Shown: positions 49,053 through 57,524, counted from the first letter of the stretch. The stretch: 64,000 nt of DNA from Variovorax sp. OV700 (GCF_900099805.1 NZ_FNDR01000005.1:62001-126000), one strand, 5' to 3'. Notes: generated from the letters alone by a model not told the origin. Program-made: numbers and translations.

Positions 49053-50006
49053 ATGACAGAACCCACCGCTTTCGACGTTGCCCTGTTCGGCGAAGCCATG
49101 CTGCTGCTGGTGGCCGACCGGCCCGGTCCGCTGGAAAACGCAGAGGCGTTCCACAAGCGCACGGCCGGTGCCGAGACCAACGTGGCCATCGGCCTTGCGC
49201 GCCTGGGCCTCAAGGTGGGCTGGGCCAGCCGGCTCGGCACCGACTCGATGGGGCGCTATCTGATCGCCGCGATGAAGGCCGAGGGCATCGACTGCTCGCA
49301 CGTCATTTGCGATCCGTCGCAGCGCACGGGTTTCCAGTTCAAAGGCCGCGTCACCGATGGCAGCGACCCGCCCGTCGAATACCACCGCAAGGGTTCGGCC
49401 GCCAGCCAGATGGGCCCGGCCGACGTCGATGAAGCCTGGCTGCGTTCGGCGCGCCACCTGCATGCCACGGGCGTGTTCCCGGCCATCTCCGACAGCAGCC
49501 TGCAGGCCGCGCTCAAGAGCATGGACGTGATGCGCGCGGCCGGCCGCACGATCTCGTTCGACACCAACCTGCGGCCCACGCTGTGGTCTTCGACCGAGAC
49601 CATGCGCCACTGGGTCAACGAGCTGGCCTCGCGTGCCGACTGGGTGCTGCCCGGCATCGAGGAGGGCTTGCTGCTCACGGGCCACACCAAACCTGAAGAC
49701 GTGGCGCGCTTCTACCGTGAGCGCGGTGCGAAGCTGGTGGTCGTCAAGCTTGGTGCCGAAGGCGCCTATTACGACAGCGACGTGGCCGGTACCGGCCGCG
49801 TCGATGGCTTTCCGGTGAAGGAAGTGATCGACACCGTGGGGGCGGGCGACGGCTTCGCGGCCGGCGTGGTGAGCGCATTGCTCGAAGGCAGGAGCGTGCC
49901 CGAGGCCGTGCGCCGCGGCGCCTGGATCGGCGCGCGCGCCGTGCAGGTTCTGGGCGACACTGAAGGCTTGCCCACCCGCGCACAACTCGAAGAAGCAGGA
50001 TTCTGA
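49053..50006 (+). CDS. kguK: PfkB-family sugar kinase (2-ketogluconokinase-like)
   Basis: 317 residues. PfkB signatures: GAETNVAIGLARLG (about 39), the GTDSMGR turn (about 63), and DTVGAGDGFAAG with the catalytic Asp (about 258). The KDG-kinase-like segment FDTNLRPTLW (about 170) typically accompanies 2-keto sugar acid substrates. In the kgu pathway KguK phosphorylates 2-ketogluconate to 2-keto-6-phosphogluconate. 2-keto-3-deoxygluconate is an alternative substrate from sequence alone. It begins 12 bp after kguE and ends 2 bp before the dehydrogenase ATG. Confidence 0.8.
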   Translation: MTEPTAFDVALFGEAMLLLVADRPGPLENAEAFHKRTAGAETNVAIGLARLGLKVGWASRLGTDSMGRYLIAAMKAEGIDCSHVICDPSQRTGFQFKGRVTDGSDPPVEYHRKGSAASQMGPADVDEAWLRSARHLHATGVFPAISDSSLQAALKSMDVMRAAGRTISFDTNLRPTLWSSTETMRHWVNELASRADWVLPGIEEGLLLTGHTKPEDVARFYRERGAKLVVVKLGAEGAYYDSDVAGTGRVDGFPVKEVIDTVGAGDGFAAGVVSALLEGRSVPEAVRRGAWIGARAVQVLGDTEGLPTRAQLEEAGF

Positions 50007-50008
50007 CC

Positions 50009-50992
50009 ATGACGACGAAAAAGAACGTGCTTGTCTTTCGCCCGTTGCCCGAAGACCAGCTGGCGCGCCTTCAGGCCGCGCACCATGTGACCGTGGCCGA
50101 TCCGCGCAAGGAGCCGGAAGCTTTTGCGGCCGCGCTGCGCACCGCGAACGGGCTCATCGGCGCGAGCCACACGGTCGATGCGGCGCTGCTCGACGCGGCG
50201 CCCGCGCTCGAGGTGATTTCGAGCATATCGGTCGGCGTCGACAACTACGCGCTGGCGGAACTGCATAAGCGCGGCGTCGTGCTGTGCCACACGCCCGACG
50301 TGCTGACCGAAACGGTGGCCGACACGGTGTTCGCGATCCTGATGGCCACGCAGCGCCGCGTGGTCGAGCTTTCGAACCTCGTGCGCGAAGGCCGGTGGAC
50401 GAAGAACATCGGCGACGAACTCTTCGGCACCGACGTGCATGGCAAGACGCTGGGCATTCTCGGCTTCGGGCGCATCGGCCAGGCCGTGGCGCGCCGCGGC
50501 GCGCTGGGCTTCGGCATGCCGGTGCTCTATCACTCGCGCCGGCCGGTCGACCTGGCCACGCAGGCGCCCGAGCTGCAGGACCGCGCCACGCATACGCCCC
50601 TGGACGAACTGCTCGCGCGTTCGGACATCGTGCTGGCGATGCTGCCGTTGACCGACGCGACGCGCGGCATGATCGACGCCGCCTTCTTCGCGCGTATGAA
50701 GCCCGGAGCGGCCTTCATCAACGGCGGCCGCGGTGCCACGGTGAACGAAGCCGCCTTGCTCCACGCACTTGATCACGGCACGCTGCGCGCGGCGGGCCTG
50801 GACGTGTTCGCGAAGGAGCCGCTGCCGGCCGATTCGCCCTTGCGCACCCATCCGCGCGTGACGCCGCTGCCGCACATCGGATCGGCCACGCACGAGACGC
50901 GGCATGCCATGGCGGAACTGGCAACCACCAACCTGCTGCAGGTATTGGCCGGCGAGAAGCCGACGGCGCCGTACGACACGGCGACTGCATGA
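50009..50992 (+). CDS. kguD: D-2-hydroxyacid dehydrogenase (KguD-like 2-keto-6-phosphogluconate reductase)
   Basis: 327 residues. The Rossmann motif LGILGFGRIGQAVARR (about 148) and the catalytic Arg (GGRGATVNEAALL, about 237), Glu and His (LPHIGSATHETR, about 287) define the D-2-hydroxyacid dehydrogenase family, GhrB/glyoxylate reductase-like. In the kgu pathway KguD reduces 2-keto-6-phosphogluconate to 6-phosphogluconate, which enters the Entner-Doudoroff route. A general hydroxypyruvate or gluconate reductase activity is the alternative. It follows kguK by 2 bp. Confidence 0.82.
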   Translation: MTTKKNVLVFRPLPEDQLARLQAAHHVTVADPRKEPEAFAAALRTANGLIGASHTVDAALLDAAPALEVISSISVGVDNYALAELHKRGVVLCHTPDVLTETVADTVFAILMATQRRVVELSNLVREGRWTKNIGDELFGTDVHGKTLGILGFGRIGQAVARRGALGFGMPVLYHSRRPVDLATQAPELQDRATHTPLDELLARSDIVLAMLPLTDATRGMIDAAFFARMKPGAAFINGGRGATVNEAALLHALDHGTLRAAGLDVFAKEPLPADSPLRTHPRVTPLPHIGSATHETRHAMAELATTNLLQVLAGEKPTAPYDTATA

Positions 50993-51008
50993 ACCCGCAG
51001 AGGATTTT

Positions 51009-51109
51009 CTCCCTCCCCTTCCGGGGGAGGGCAGGGGTGGGGGCAAGCGGCGTATCCATCGGACGCTCTGCCTGCCCCCATCCCAGCCTTCCCCCGGAGG
51101 GGGAAGGAG
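51009..51109. repeat. Long imperfect inverted repeat containing the ptxS Shine-Dalgarno sequence
   Basis: Arms at about 51009-51044 and 51074-51109 are imperfect complements of each other, and each is itself palindromic (for the right arm, CCTTCCCCC-GGA-GGGGGAAGG, 51087-51107). It resembles an intergenic repetitive element. The right arm supplies GGAAGGAG, 7 bp before the ptxS ATG, so the ribosome site can be folded into a hairpin. Confidence 0.7.
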
Positions 51110-51116
51110 CAGATCC

Positions 51117-52142
51117 ATGAACCCGGCGGGCCGCGCCACCATCGCCGACGTCGCCGAGGCGGCGGGCGTTTCCAAGGCCACTGTCTCGCGCTTTCTCAAC
51201 CACCGCGACCGGCTCCTGAGCCGCGACATCGCGGCGCGCGTGGAGGCGGCCATCGCCAAGCTGGCCTACACGCCCAGCCCGATGGCGCAGGCGCTGAGCC
51301 ATGGACGCTCGCGGCTCATCGGTCTGATCGTGGCGGACATCACCAACCCCTATTCGGTGGCGGTGCTGCGCGGCGCCGAGAAGGCCTGCCAGGAAGCGGG
51401 TTACCTCGTGATGCTGTTCAACCTGGGCAACGAGAGCGAACGCGAGCGCGAGGCCATCAATGCGCTCGCGGGCTACCAGGTCGACGGCTTCATCCTCAAC
51501 ACGCTGGGCCGCGGCAGCAACGTGGTCGACGCGGTCACGCTGCACGGCAAGCCAGCGGTGCTGGTCGACCGTCGCCACGCCGGCATGCACACCGACTTCG
51601 TGGCGCTCGACAACCATTCGGCCATGCGCGACACCTGCGGCCACCTGGTCGAAGGTGGCTTTCGCGAACTGCTCTACGTGACCGAGCCGCAGAAGGGCGT
51701 GAGTTCGCGGCGCGAACGCACGGCCGCCTTCGGTGCCTGCGTGGCCGCGCACGAGCCGCGGGTGGCGGGCGAGGTGTTCGAGAGCGTCGAAGACGACGGC
51801 GATGCGCTCGACGTAGCCTTGCGCTTGCTGCGGCAGCGCGCAAAAAGGGGGCGCCGGGCGGCGGTGGTCGCTGGCAACGCCGTGGTCACGCTGCGCATCG
51901 CGCAATCGATGGCGCGGCTGGGCTGGCAGTTTGGACAAGACCTGGGCTTCGTCGGCTTCGACGATCCCGAATGGGCCTCGCTGATCGGGCCCGGCCTGAG
52001 CACCGTGGCGCAGCCGACCGACGCCATTGGCCGCTCGGCGGCTACCTGCCTGATAGAACGGCTGCAGGGGCTGGATGCAGCGCCGCGGCAACTGCTGCTG
52101 CCGGGACAACTGGTGGTGCGGGGCTCGTCCCGGCCGGCATGA
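51117..52142 (+). CDS. ptxS: LacI-family transcriptional repressor, PtxS-like
   Basis: 341 residues from the ATG at 51117. N-terminal helix-turn-helix ATIADVAEAAGVSKATVSRFLN and the hinge helix SPMAQALSHGRSR (about 54-66) come first, then a periplasmic-binding-protein-like effector domain (IGLIVADITNPYSVAVLRG, about 68). PtxS represses kgu genes and responds to 2-ketogluconate in Pseudomonas. The exact PtxS operator upstream of 45309 supports the name. As the last gene of the operon it would be autoregulated. Its 3' end overlaps an HNH-like gene on the opposite strand by 101 bp. Confidence 0.85.
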   Translation: MNPAGRATIADVAEAAGVSKATVSRFLNHRDRLLSRDIAARVEAAIAKLAYTPSPMAQALSHGRSRLIGLIVADITNPYSVAVLRGAEKACQEAGYLVMLFNLGNESEREREAINALAGYQVDGFILNTLGRGSNVVDAVTLHGKPAVLVDRRHAGMHTDFVALDNHSAMRDTCGHLVEGGFRELLYVTEPQKGVSSRRERTAAFGACVAAHEPRVAGEVFESVEDDGDALDVALRLLRQRAKRGRRAAVVAGNAVVTLRIAQSMARLGWQFGQDLGFVGFDDPEWASLIGPGLSTVAQPTDAIGRSAATCLIERLQGLDAAPRQLLLPGQLVVRGSSRPA

Positions 52143-52422
52143 CGGGCTGATTCGCGGCGGAGGCGAGGCCCGCCTCGACGCGCTCGGCAATCCAGCGCTG
52201 GAAACCGCGTTCGGCCTGCAGCTTGAACTCGTTTCGGGTCTGGTTGCAGATCGCGTGGGCAAGCCGCCGGTGCTTCTGCTTGCGGACGCCGCCCAGTGTC
52301 GAATCGTTCAGGTGCTCGATGGTGGCCGACTCCGGCGCGCTGCGAGGTTCCGCAAAGTCCATCGGCAGCCCGCACCAGTGGCAGTTGTTGCCGAAGGACG
52401 AGCGCAGGGCCTGCACGCTCAT
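52042..52422 (-). CDS. HNH-like small zinc protein
   Basis: 126 residues from the ATG at 52422. CHWCGLPM (about 13-20), SATIEHLND (about 35) and HRRLAHAICNQTRN (about 53-66) have the CxxC-H-H-C pattern of treble-clef HNH nucleases of the type used in restriction, repair or phage packaging. The C-terminal 45 residues are a Pro/Ala-rich tail with no fold, and it is this tail that overlaps ptxS by 101 bp. It follows the RidA gene by 26 bp on the same strand. Whether it cuts DNA is unknown. Confidence 0.7.
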   Translation of the reverse strand: MSVQALRSSFGNNCHWCGLPMDFAEPRSAPESATIEHLNDSTLGGVRKQKHRRLAHAICNQTRNEFKLQAERGFQRWIAERVEAGLASAANQPVMPAGTSPAPPVVPAAAVAAALHPAPAAVLSGR

Positions 52423-52448
52423 GGCTGTTGCTGCCTGCGCAGAGCCGG

Positions 52449-52907
52449 TCAGCCGACTTCGGCGATCAGCTCGATCTCGACGCAGGCGCCCATGGGCACT
52501 TGCGCCACGCCGAACGCGCTGCGCGCATGCGCGCCCTTCTCGGGGCCGAACACTTCGGCGAAGAACTCGCTCGCGCCGTTGGTCACCAGGTGCTGTTCGG
52601 TGAACGTGCCCACGGAATTGACCAGGCTCATGACCTTGACGATGCGCGTGACCTTGTTCAGGTCGCCCACGGCCGCGTGCAGCGTGCCCAGCAGGTCGAT
52701 GGCAATGGCGCGCGCGGCCTGCTTGCCTTCTTCGGTGCCGATGTTCGCGCCCAACTGGCCGGCCCAGACCTTGCCGTCCTTCTTGGCGATGTGGCCCGAG
52801 AGAAAAACGAGGTTGCCGGTGCGCACGAAAGGCACGTAGGCCGCGGCGGGGGCGGCGACCGGGGGCAGGGTGATGCCGAGGCTGGAAAGCTTGTCGTAAA
52901 CGCTCAT
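52449..52907 (-). CDS. RidA/YjgF-family protein
   Basis: 152 residues. The YjgF fold is recognisable from FVRTGNLVFLSGHIAKKDG (about 27-45), AARAIAIDLLGTLHAAVGDLNKVTRIVKVM (about 64-93) and FGVAQVPMGACVEIELIA at the end. The conserved Arg that binds a carboxylate in imine deaminase members is replaced in the usual IPA site by a VPMGACVEIE context, which fits the YjgF-like (Rid2-7) subgroups. Members hydrolyse reactive imines/enamines. The ATG overlaps the transglutaminase stop by 4 bp. Confidence 0.88.
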   Translation of the reverse strand: MSVYDKLSSLGITLPPVAAPAAAYVPFVRTGNLVFLSGHIAKKDGKVWAGQLGANIGTEEGKQAARAIAIDLLGTLHAAVGDLNKVTRIVKVMSLVNSVGTFTEQHLVTNGASEFFAEVFGPEKGAHARSAFGVAQVPMGACVEIELIAEVG

Positions 52908-53896
52908 TGGAGGTCCTTGTCTGTGGGTTGCGATTCAATCTGCGATTGTGTCTGTGATTGTGACTGCGCCGCCTCTGCGGCCTGGGTCCGCAGCTCTTCG
53001 ATGGGCCGCACCGTCACGCCCACCTTGAGCGTGTGGCGCGCGCCGCCGTGCAGTACGCCGCGCATGGGCGAGACGTCGGAATAGTCGCGGCCGATCGCGA
53101 GTGCGACGTAGTCTTCGCCGGGCTGGCGGCCGTTGGTGGGGTCGAATTCGGCCCAGCCGCCGGCGCTGTCCGGGCCCTCGTCTTCGCTGGGCAGGTACAC
53201 AGAAACCCATGCGTGGGAGGCATCGGCGCCCACCAGCCGCGGCTGGCCAGGCGGCGGTTGCGTGAGGAGGTAGCCGCTCACGTAGCGTGCCGGCAGGCCC
53301 ATCGCCCGGAAGCAGGCGATCATGATGTGCGCGAAGTCCTGGCACACGCCCTTGCGCTGCGCCAGGGCCTCCACGGCGGGCGTGTTGATTTCGGTGCTGT
53401 CGGCGTCGTAGGCAAAGTCGCGGTACATGCGCTCGGTGAGGTCCATCGCCACGTCGAAGGTTGGCCGTTCGGGCGCGAAACTGGCGCGCGCATAGGCCGC
53501 GAAATCGCCGTGGCGCGGCACGTAGGGCGACGGAAAAACGAACTCCGAGGCCGGATCGAAGGTGGCGTCCTTGCGATAGCGGAAGCGCTCGCGCACGGCC
53601 TCCCAGGGCATGTCGAGCGCAATGCCTGGCGCTAGCAGCGGGGTCGAGGTTTCGACCACGCTTTCGGCGGTGACGACGAGACTGTCGTGCGTGGATTCGA
53701 GCGCAAAAAATGCGCGCATGTTGCCGTAGACGTCGGGCTGCTCGTTGCGCTGCGCGGGCTGCGGCTCGATGGCGAGTTTGTGGCTCACGAGCCGCTGCGA
53801 GCCGGTGGCCAGCGGCTTCAGATGGGCCAGGTGCTGCGCCGTTTCGACCGGAGGCGAATACTCGTAGCGGGTTTCGTGGGTGACGTGAAGGAGCAT
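52904..53896 (-). CDS. Transglutaminase-like cysteine protease/amidase
   Basis: 330 residues, no signal peptide. The N-terminal beta domain (about 1-130, bacterial transglutaminase-like N-terminal region) begins LLHVTHETRYEYS. The papain-like core has the triad Cys in KGVCQDFAHIM (about 180), His in ADASHAWVSVYLP (about 225) and Asp in EFDPTNGRQP (about 249). The last 25 residues carry a Ser/Gln/Thr repeat (QSQSQTQSQ). It belongs to the ATP-grasp/alpha-E cluster, where such proteins are thought to form or cleave peptide or isopeptide bonds. Its 3' end couples to RidA. Confidence 0.92.
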   Translation of the reverse strand: MLLHVTHETRYEYSPPVETAQHLAHLKPLATGSQRLVSHKLAIEPQPAQRNEQPDVYGNMRAFFALESTHDSLVVTAESVVETSTPLLAPGIALDMPWEAVRERFRYRKDATFDPASEFVFPSPYVPRHGDFAAYARASFAPERPTFDVAMDLTERMYRDFAYDADSTEINTPAVEALAQRKGVCQDFAHIMIACFRAMGLPARYVSGYLLTQPPPGQPRLVGADASHAWVSVYLPSEDEGPDSAGGWAEFDPTNGRQPGEDYVALAIGRDYSDVSPMRGVLHGGARHTLKVGVTVRPIEELRTQAAEAAQSQSQTQSQIESQPTDKDLQ

Positions 53897-53911
53897 GGGG
53901 TTTCTCTGTGG

Positions 53912-54709
53912 CTACTTCGGCGCGCTGCCGAAATGCGCTGCGTAGATCTTGTCGTAGCTGCCGTCGGCCTTGATGTCGTCAAGGCCCTTGTCGATCCTGG
54001 CCAGCAGTTCGGCGTTGCCCTTCTTGACCGCGATGCCGTAGTGCTCGACCGGGAAGGACGCATCGCTCACCGTCTTGAAGCCGCCCTTGGTGTTGTTGGC
54101 GAGGTAGTGCACCACTACGCCGTTGTCGGCGACCACGGCCTCGACGCCGCCGGCTTCGAGTTCCTTGAGCGCCAGCGGCGTGGACTCGAAGCGCTTGATG
54201 TTGCCGCTCGACTTGCCCTGCAGCTTGCCCACCACCTCGTCGCCCGTGGTGCCGTTCTGCACGCCGACCTTCATGGCCTTGATGTCTTCGAACCGGGTTA
54301 CCGGTGCATCGGTGCGGACGGCGATCAACTGCTTCGCGTCGAAGTAGGGCTTCGAGAAGTCCATGGTCTGGCGGCGCTCGTCGGTGATGGTGATGGCCGA
54401 AACCAGCAGGTCGCGATCGCCCTGGCCGAGCGCGTTGAAGATGCCTTCCCACGGCGTGTTGACGAACTTCACCTCGATGCCGGCCTTGTTTGCGACGGCC
54501 TTCACCACGTCGACGTCGAAGCCGACGATGTCACCCTTGTCGTTCTGCGTCTCGAAGGGCGTGTAGGCCGCATCGGTGCCCACCACGTAGACGCGGGCAG
54601 CGGGTGCGGCCGTCGGTGTGGCTACGGGCGCCTGCTTGCCACAGCCAGCCAATGCAAGGCCGGCGAGAAGGGTGGCGGCAATCAGCGTGAAGCGGCGGTT
54701 GTCGAGCAT
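53912..54709 (-). CDS. Solute-binding lipoprotein, SBP family 3
   Basis: 265 residues from the ATG at 54709. A lipoprotein signal ends in LALAGC. The mature sequence VYVVGTDAAYTPFE, IVGFDVDVVKAVA, and FSKPYFDAKQLIAV is the basic-amino-acid binding protein pattern. There is no permease or ATPase gene nearby, so it either feeds a distant ABC transporter or serves as a receptor. It lies between the transglutaminase gene (15 bp) and the ATP-grasp gene (26 bp), on the same strand, and so is embedded in that cluster. Confidence 0.9.
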   Translation of the reverse strand: MLDNRRFTLIAATLLAGLALAGCGKQAPVATPTAAPAARVYVVGTDAAYTPFETQNDKGDIVGFDVDVVKAVANKAGIEVKFVNTPWEGIFNALGQGDRDLLVSAITITDERRQTMDFSKPYFDAKQLIAVRTDAPVTRFEDIKAMKVGVQNGTTGDEVVGKLQGKSSGNIKRFESTPLALKELEAGGVEAVVADNGVVVHYLANNTKGGFKTVSDASFPVEHYGIAVKKGNAELLARIDKGLDDIKADGSYDKIYAAHFGSAPK

Positions 54710-54735
54710 GGGCTGCCTCCTGGGAGAGAGCGTCA

Positions 54736-57510
54736 TCAGGCTCCGACGGAGCGCAGCGATTCGGAAGTGAGCGTGAAGTAGCGCGTGCCGATGGCGTCGG
54801 ACACATGGTAGGCCGCCGTCTCGCAATTGGCCAGAAGTTCGGCCAGCGCAGGGTAGTTCGCGTCGGCTCCGACCGCGCAGAGATGCTCGAGCGTCCAGGT
54901 GGCCGGATCGGGCAGTTCGTATGACAGCGCGGTGAGCTTGCCTGGCGCGCTGCCGGCCAGGCGCGCAATTCGACCGCGCAGCGTTTGCGTGACCCACGCG
55001 AGCGAGCGCGGGTTCTCGGCATCGAGCACCAGCAGGTCGACCAGCGTGGCCACGTCGCGCCGTTGCTGGTAGCGGGCGTGAAAGGTGATGGTGCTGTCGA
55101 ACAGCGCCACCATGGCTTCGAAGCCGCTCACTTCATGCACTGCGCCGTCCTCGAAACCGGCCTCGAGCGCGCTGGCAAGAAACCCAAGGCGCTCGATGTG
55201 GCGGCCGATCGACAGCAGGCGCCAGGCGTCGTCGCGTGTCATGCGGTCGGTCTGGGCGCCGGTCATGGCGGCGAGTGCGGTGCTGGCCGATTCGAGCGCG
55301 CGCAGCGCCGCGCCGGTGGCAAAGCTGCCTTCGCCGGCCTGCTCGGCCGTGCGCCGCAGAAACTCGGCTTCGGCGCGCATGATCTGGTTCCAGTTGTCCT
55401 GCGAGAGGCGCTCGCGCACGGCGGCTGCGGCCTGCCGGATGCAGAGCAGGCTGAAGCCCACGCTGCCGCCGCGCTCCACATCGCCGAGCTCGGCGACCAG
55501 CGCGCGTTCGAACACGCGGCGCGACTGCGGCGCACTGGGCACTCCGGCCGGCACCAGCGCATTGCGCAGCGCCATGCGATGCAGCCAGTCGAGCAGCGGG
55601 CGCGACGACTGGTCTTCGCTGCCCAGCAGGTTGAGCGTGAGGCGCGCGAGGCGCACTGCGTTTTCCGCGCGCTCAGTGTAGCGGCCGAGCCAGAACATGT
55701 TCTCGGCAGCGCGGCTGGTCACGGGCGCGCGGTGCCGCGCCAGCGAGGCCGGCGTGGCGTGCGGCTGCAGCAGCGTGGTGCGGTCGACCTCACCATGCGT
55801 CTGCACCCATACGTCGGCGCTGCTGCCGCCGCGCTGCATGGAGGCGATTTGCGCATCGCGGCCTGCGAGCCGTGCCAGCCCGCCGGGCAGCACCCGCCAC
55901 GACTGCGCGCCATCGCTCACCGCGAAGACGCGCAGCAGCACCGCGCGCGGCGCGATGTGGCCGGGGCCCAAGTCGTTGGCCCAGGTGGGCATTTGCGACA
56001 GCGGGAGATAGCTCTGGATCGTGTGGGCTTCGCCCTCGCGCACGATGCGGCCGGCCCATTCGTCCAGCTTGCGCCGGCTCAGCTGGCTGCCCAGCACCGC
56101 GTCGAAGCTGGTCTGCCCGTCGGAGCCGGGGTAGGTGGGCTTGATGGCGCAGTCGCCCAGCTGCGGCAGCACCGCCTCGAGCGCGGCCCGTTCGCCGCAC
56201 CACCAGGTCGGCAGCGCCGGCAGCTTGAGCTTTTCGCCGATGAGGCGGCGCGCGAGGCCGGGCAGGAAGCCCAGCAGCGCGGGCGATTCGAGGAACGCCG
56301 AGCCCGGCATGTTGGCCACCAGCACATTGCCCGCGCGGATGGCCTGCAGCAGGCCTGGAACGCCCAAGGTGGAATCAGGACGCAGTTCGAGCGGATCGAG
56401 AAACTGGTCGTCCAGCCGCTTGATGAGCCCGTGCACCGGCCGCAGCCCCTGCAGTGTCTTGAGATAGAGCCGCTGGTCGCGCACGGTCAGGTCGCTGCCC
56501 TCGACCAGCGTCACGCCCAGGTAGCGCGCGAGGTAGGCGTGCTCGAAGTAGGTCTCGTTGTAGGGGCCGGGCGTCAACAGTGCGATGTGCGGCGGCACGC
56601 CGGCCGGGCACATGTTCTGCAGGCCGTCCATCATGGCGCTGTAGGTGGCGGCCAGGCGCTGCACGTGCAGCGCCTCGAAGGCCTGCGGAAACTGGCGCGC
56701 AATGGCGAGCCGGTTCTCCAGCAGGTAGCCCAGCCCCGAGGGCGCCTGTGTGCGCTGCGAGACCACCCACCAGTTGCCGTCGGGCCCGCGGGCGAGGTCG
56801 AAGGCTGCGATGTGCAGCCATGTGTCGCCGGGCGGCTTCACGCCGTGCAGGGCGCGCAAATAGCCGGGATGGCCGCGCACCAGCGCCGCGGGCAGCAGGC
56901 CTTCGGCCAGCAGCTGCTGCGGGCCGTAGACGTCGGCCATGACGCGGTCGAGCACCCGCACGCGCTGCAGCACACCGGTTTCGATCTGGCTCCAGCTCTC
57001 GGGCGAGACGATCAGCGGAAACAGGTCGAGCGACCAGGGGCGCTGCGGCCCGTTGGCGTCGGCATAGACGTTGTAGGTGACGCCGTTGTCCCGGATTTGC
57101 CGCTCCAGGCTGACCGCGCGCCTTGGCAGGTCGCCGAAACCGCCCTGGCCGAGCTGGTCGAAGAAGGCGTTCCAGGCGGGCGTGAGAGGCGGCTTTTCGC
57201 TGGAAGGCTGTGGTTGCTGGGCAGCCGGAGCCGGCATCGGCGTTTGCGTCTGGCTCTGGCTCTGCGTCTGGAATTGGGCCTGCGTACCTGGGACCGCCGT
57301 CGGGCGCTCTGCCGCGGCGTCGTAGAGCAAAGGCGCCATCGGCGCCATGGGAGGCATGCCCACGGCAGGCCGCGTCGGTGCCGCGGGCGTGGCCTCGCCG
57401 CGCAGCTCGTCGAAGTGGCCGGGCAGGGCGGCCGGGGCGAGCGCCGACGCCAGGGCGGCTGGAAATTCCAGTGCCTGGGCGTCGAACAGGGATTCGTTCA
57501 AAGGTTCCAC
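54736..57510 (-). CDS. Circularly permuted ATP-grasp plus alpha-E domain protein
   Basis: 924 residues. A 115-residue low-complexity N-terminus (Ala/Pro-rich with FQTQSQSQTQTPMP) comes first. The circularly permuted ATP-grasp part (about 120-575) shows NVYADANGPQRPWSLDL, ETYFEHAYLARYLGV, VEGSDLTVRDQRLYLKT and KPTYPGSDGQTSFDAV. The alpha-E domain (about 600-915) is all-helical, with ENMFWLGRYTERAEN and RLLSIGRHIERLGFLA as landmarks. In the family, these two modules sit in one or two proteins next to transglutaminases and are predicted to add amino acids or peptides to a target. No product is known. Confidence 0.9.
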   Translation of the reverse strand: MEPLNESLFDAQALEFPAALASALAPAALPGHFDELRGEATPAAPTRPAVGMPPMAPMAPLLYDAAAERPTAVPGTQAQFQTQSQSQTQTPMPAPAAQQPQPSSEKPPLTPAWNAFFDQLGQGGFGDLPRRAVSLERQIRDNGVTYNVYADANGPQRPWSLDLFPLIVSPESWSQIETGVLQRVRVLDRVMADVYGPQQLLAEGLLPAALVRGHPGYLRALHGVKPPGDTWLHIAAFDLARGPDGNWWVVSQRTQAPSGLGYLLENRLAIARQFPQAFEALHVQRLAATYSAMMDGLQNMCPAGVPPHIALLTPGPYNETYFEHAYLARYLGVTLVEGSDLTVRDQRLYLKTLQGLRPVHGLIKRLDDQFLDPLELRPDSTLGVPGLLQAIRAGNVLVANMPGSAFLESPALLGFLPGLARRLIGEKLKLPALPTWWCGERAALEAVLPQLGDCAIKPTYPGSDGQTSFDAVLGSQLSRRKLDEWAGRIVREGEAHTIQSYLPLSQMPTWANDLGPGHIAPRAVLLRVFAVSDGAQSWRVLPGGLARLAGRDAQIASMQRGGSSADVWVQTHGEVDRTTLLQPHATPASLARHRAPVTSRAAENMFWLGRYTERAENAVRLARLTLNLLGSEDQSSRPLLDWLHRMALRNALVPAGVPSAPQSRRVFERALVAELGDVERGGSVGFSLLCIRQAAAAVRERLSQDNWNQIMRAEAEFLRRTAEQAGEGSFATGAALRALESASTALAAMTGAQTDRMTRDDAWRLLSIGRHIERLGFLASALEAGFEDGAVHEVSGFEAMVALFDSTITFHARYQQRRDVATLVDLLVLDAENPRSLAWVTQTLRGRIARLAGSAPGKLTALSYELPDPATWTLEHLCAVGADANYPALAELLANCETAAYHVSDAIGTRYFTLTSESLRSVGA

Positions 57511-57524
57511 AGGGGATGGATTGT

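Noticed and set aside
51009-51109. Inverted repeat as the ends of an insertion sequence
   Set aside because: Only 29 bp lie between the arms and there is no transposase or target-site duplication; a repetitive palindromic element is a better description.
52042-52422. HNH-like gene as a homing endonuclease or mobile element
   Set aside because: It sits in regular operon spacing with RidA, has no flanking repeats and does not interrupt a gene.
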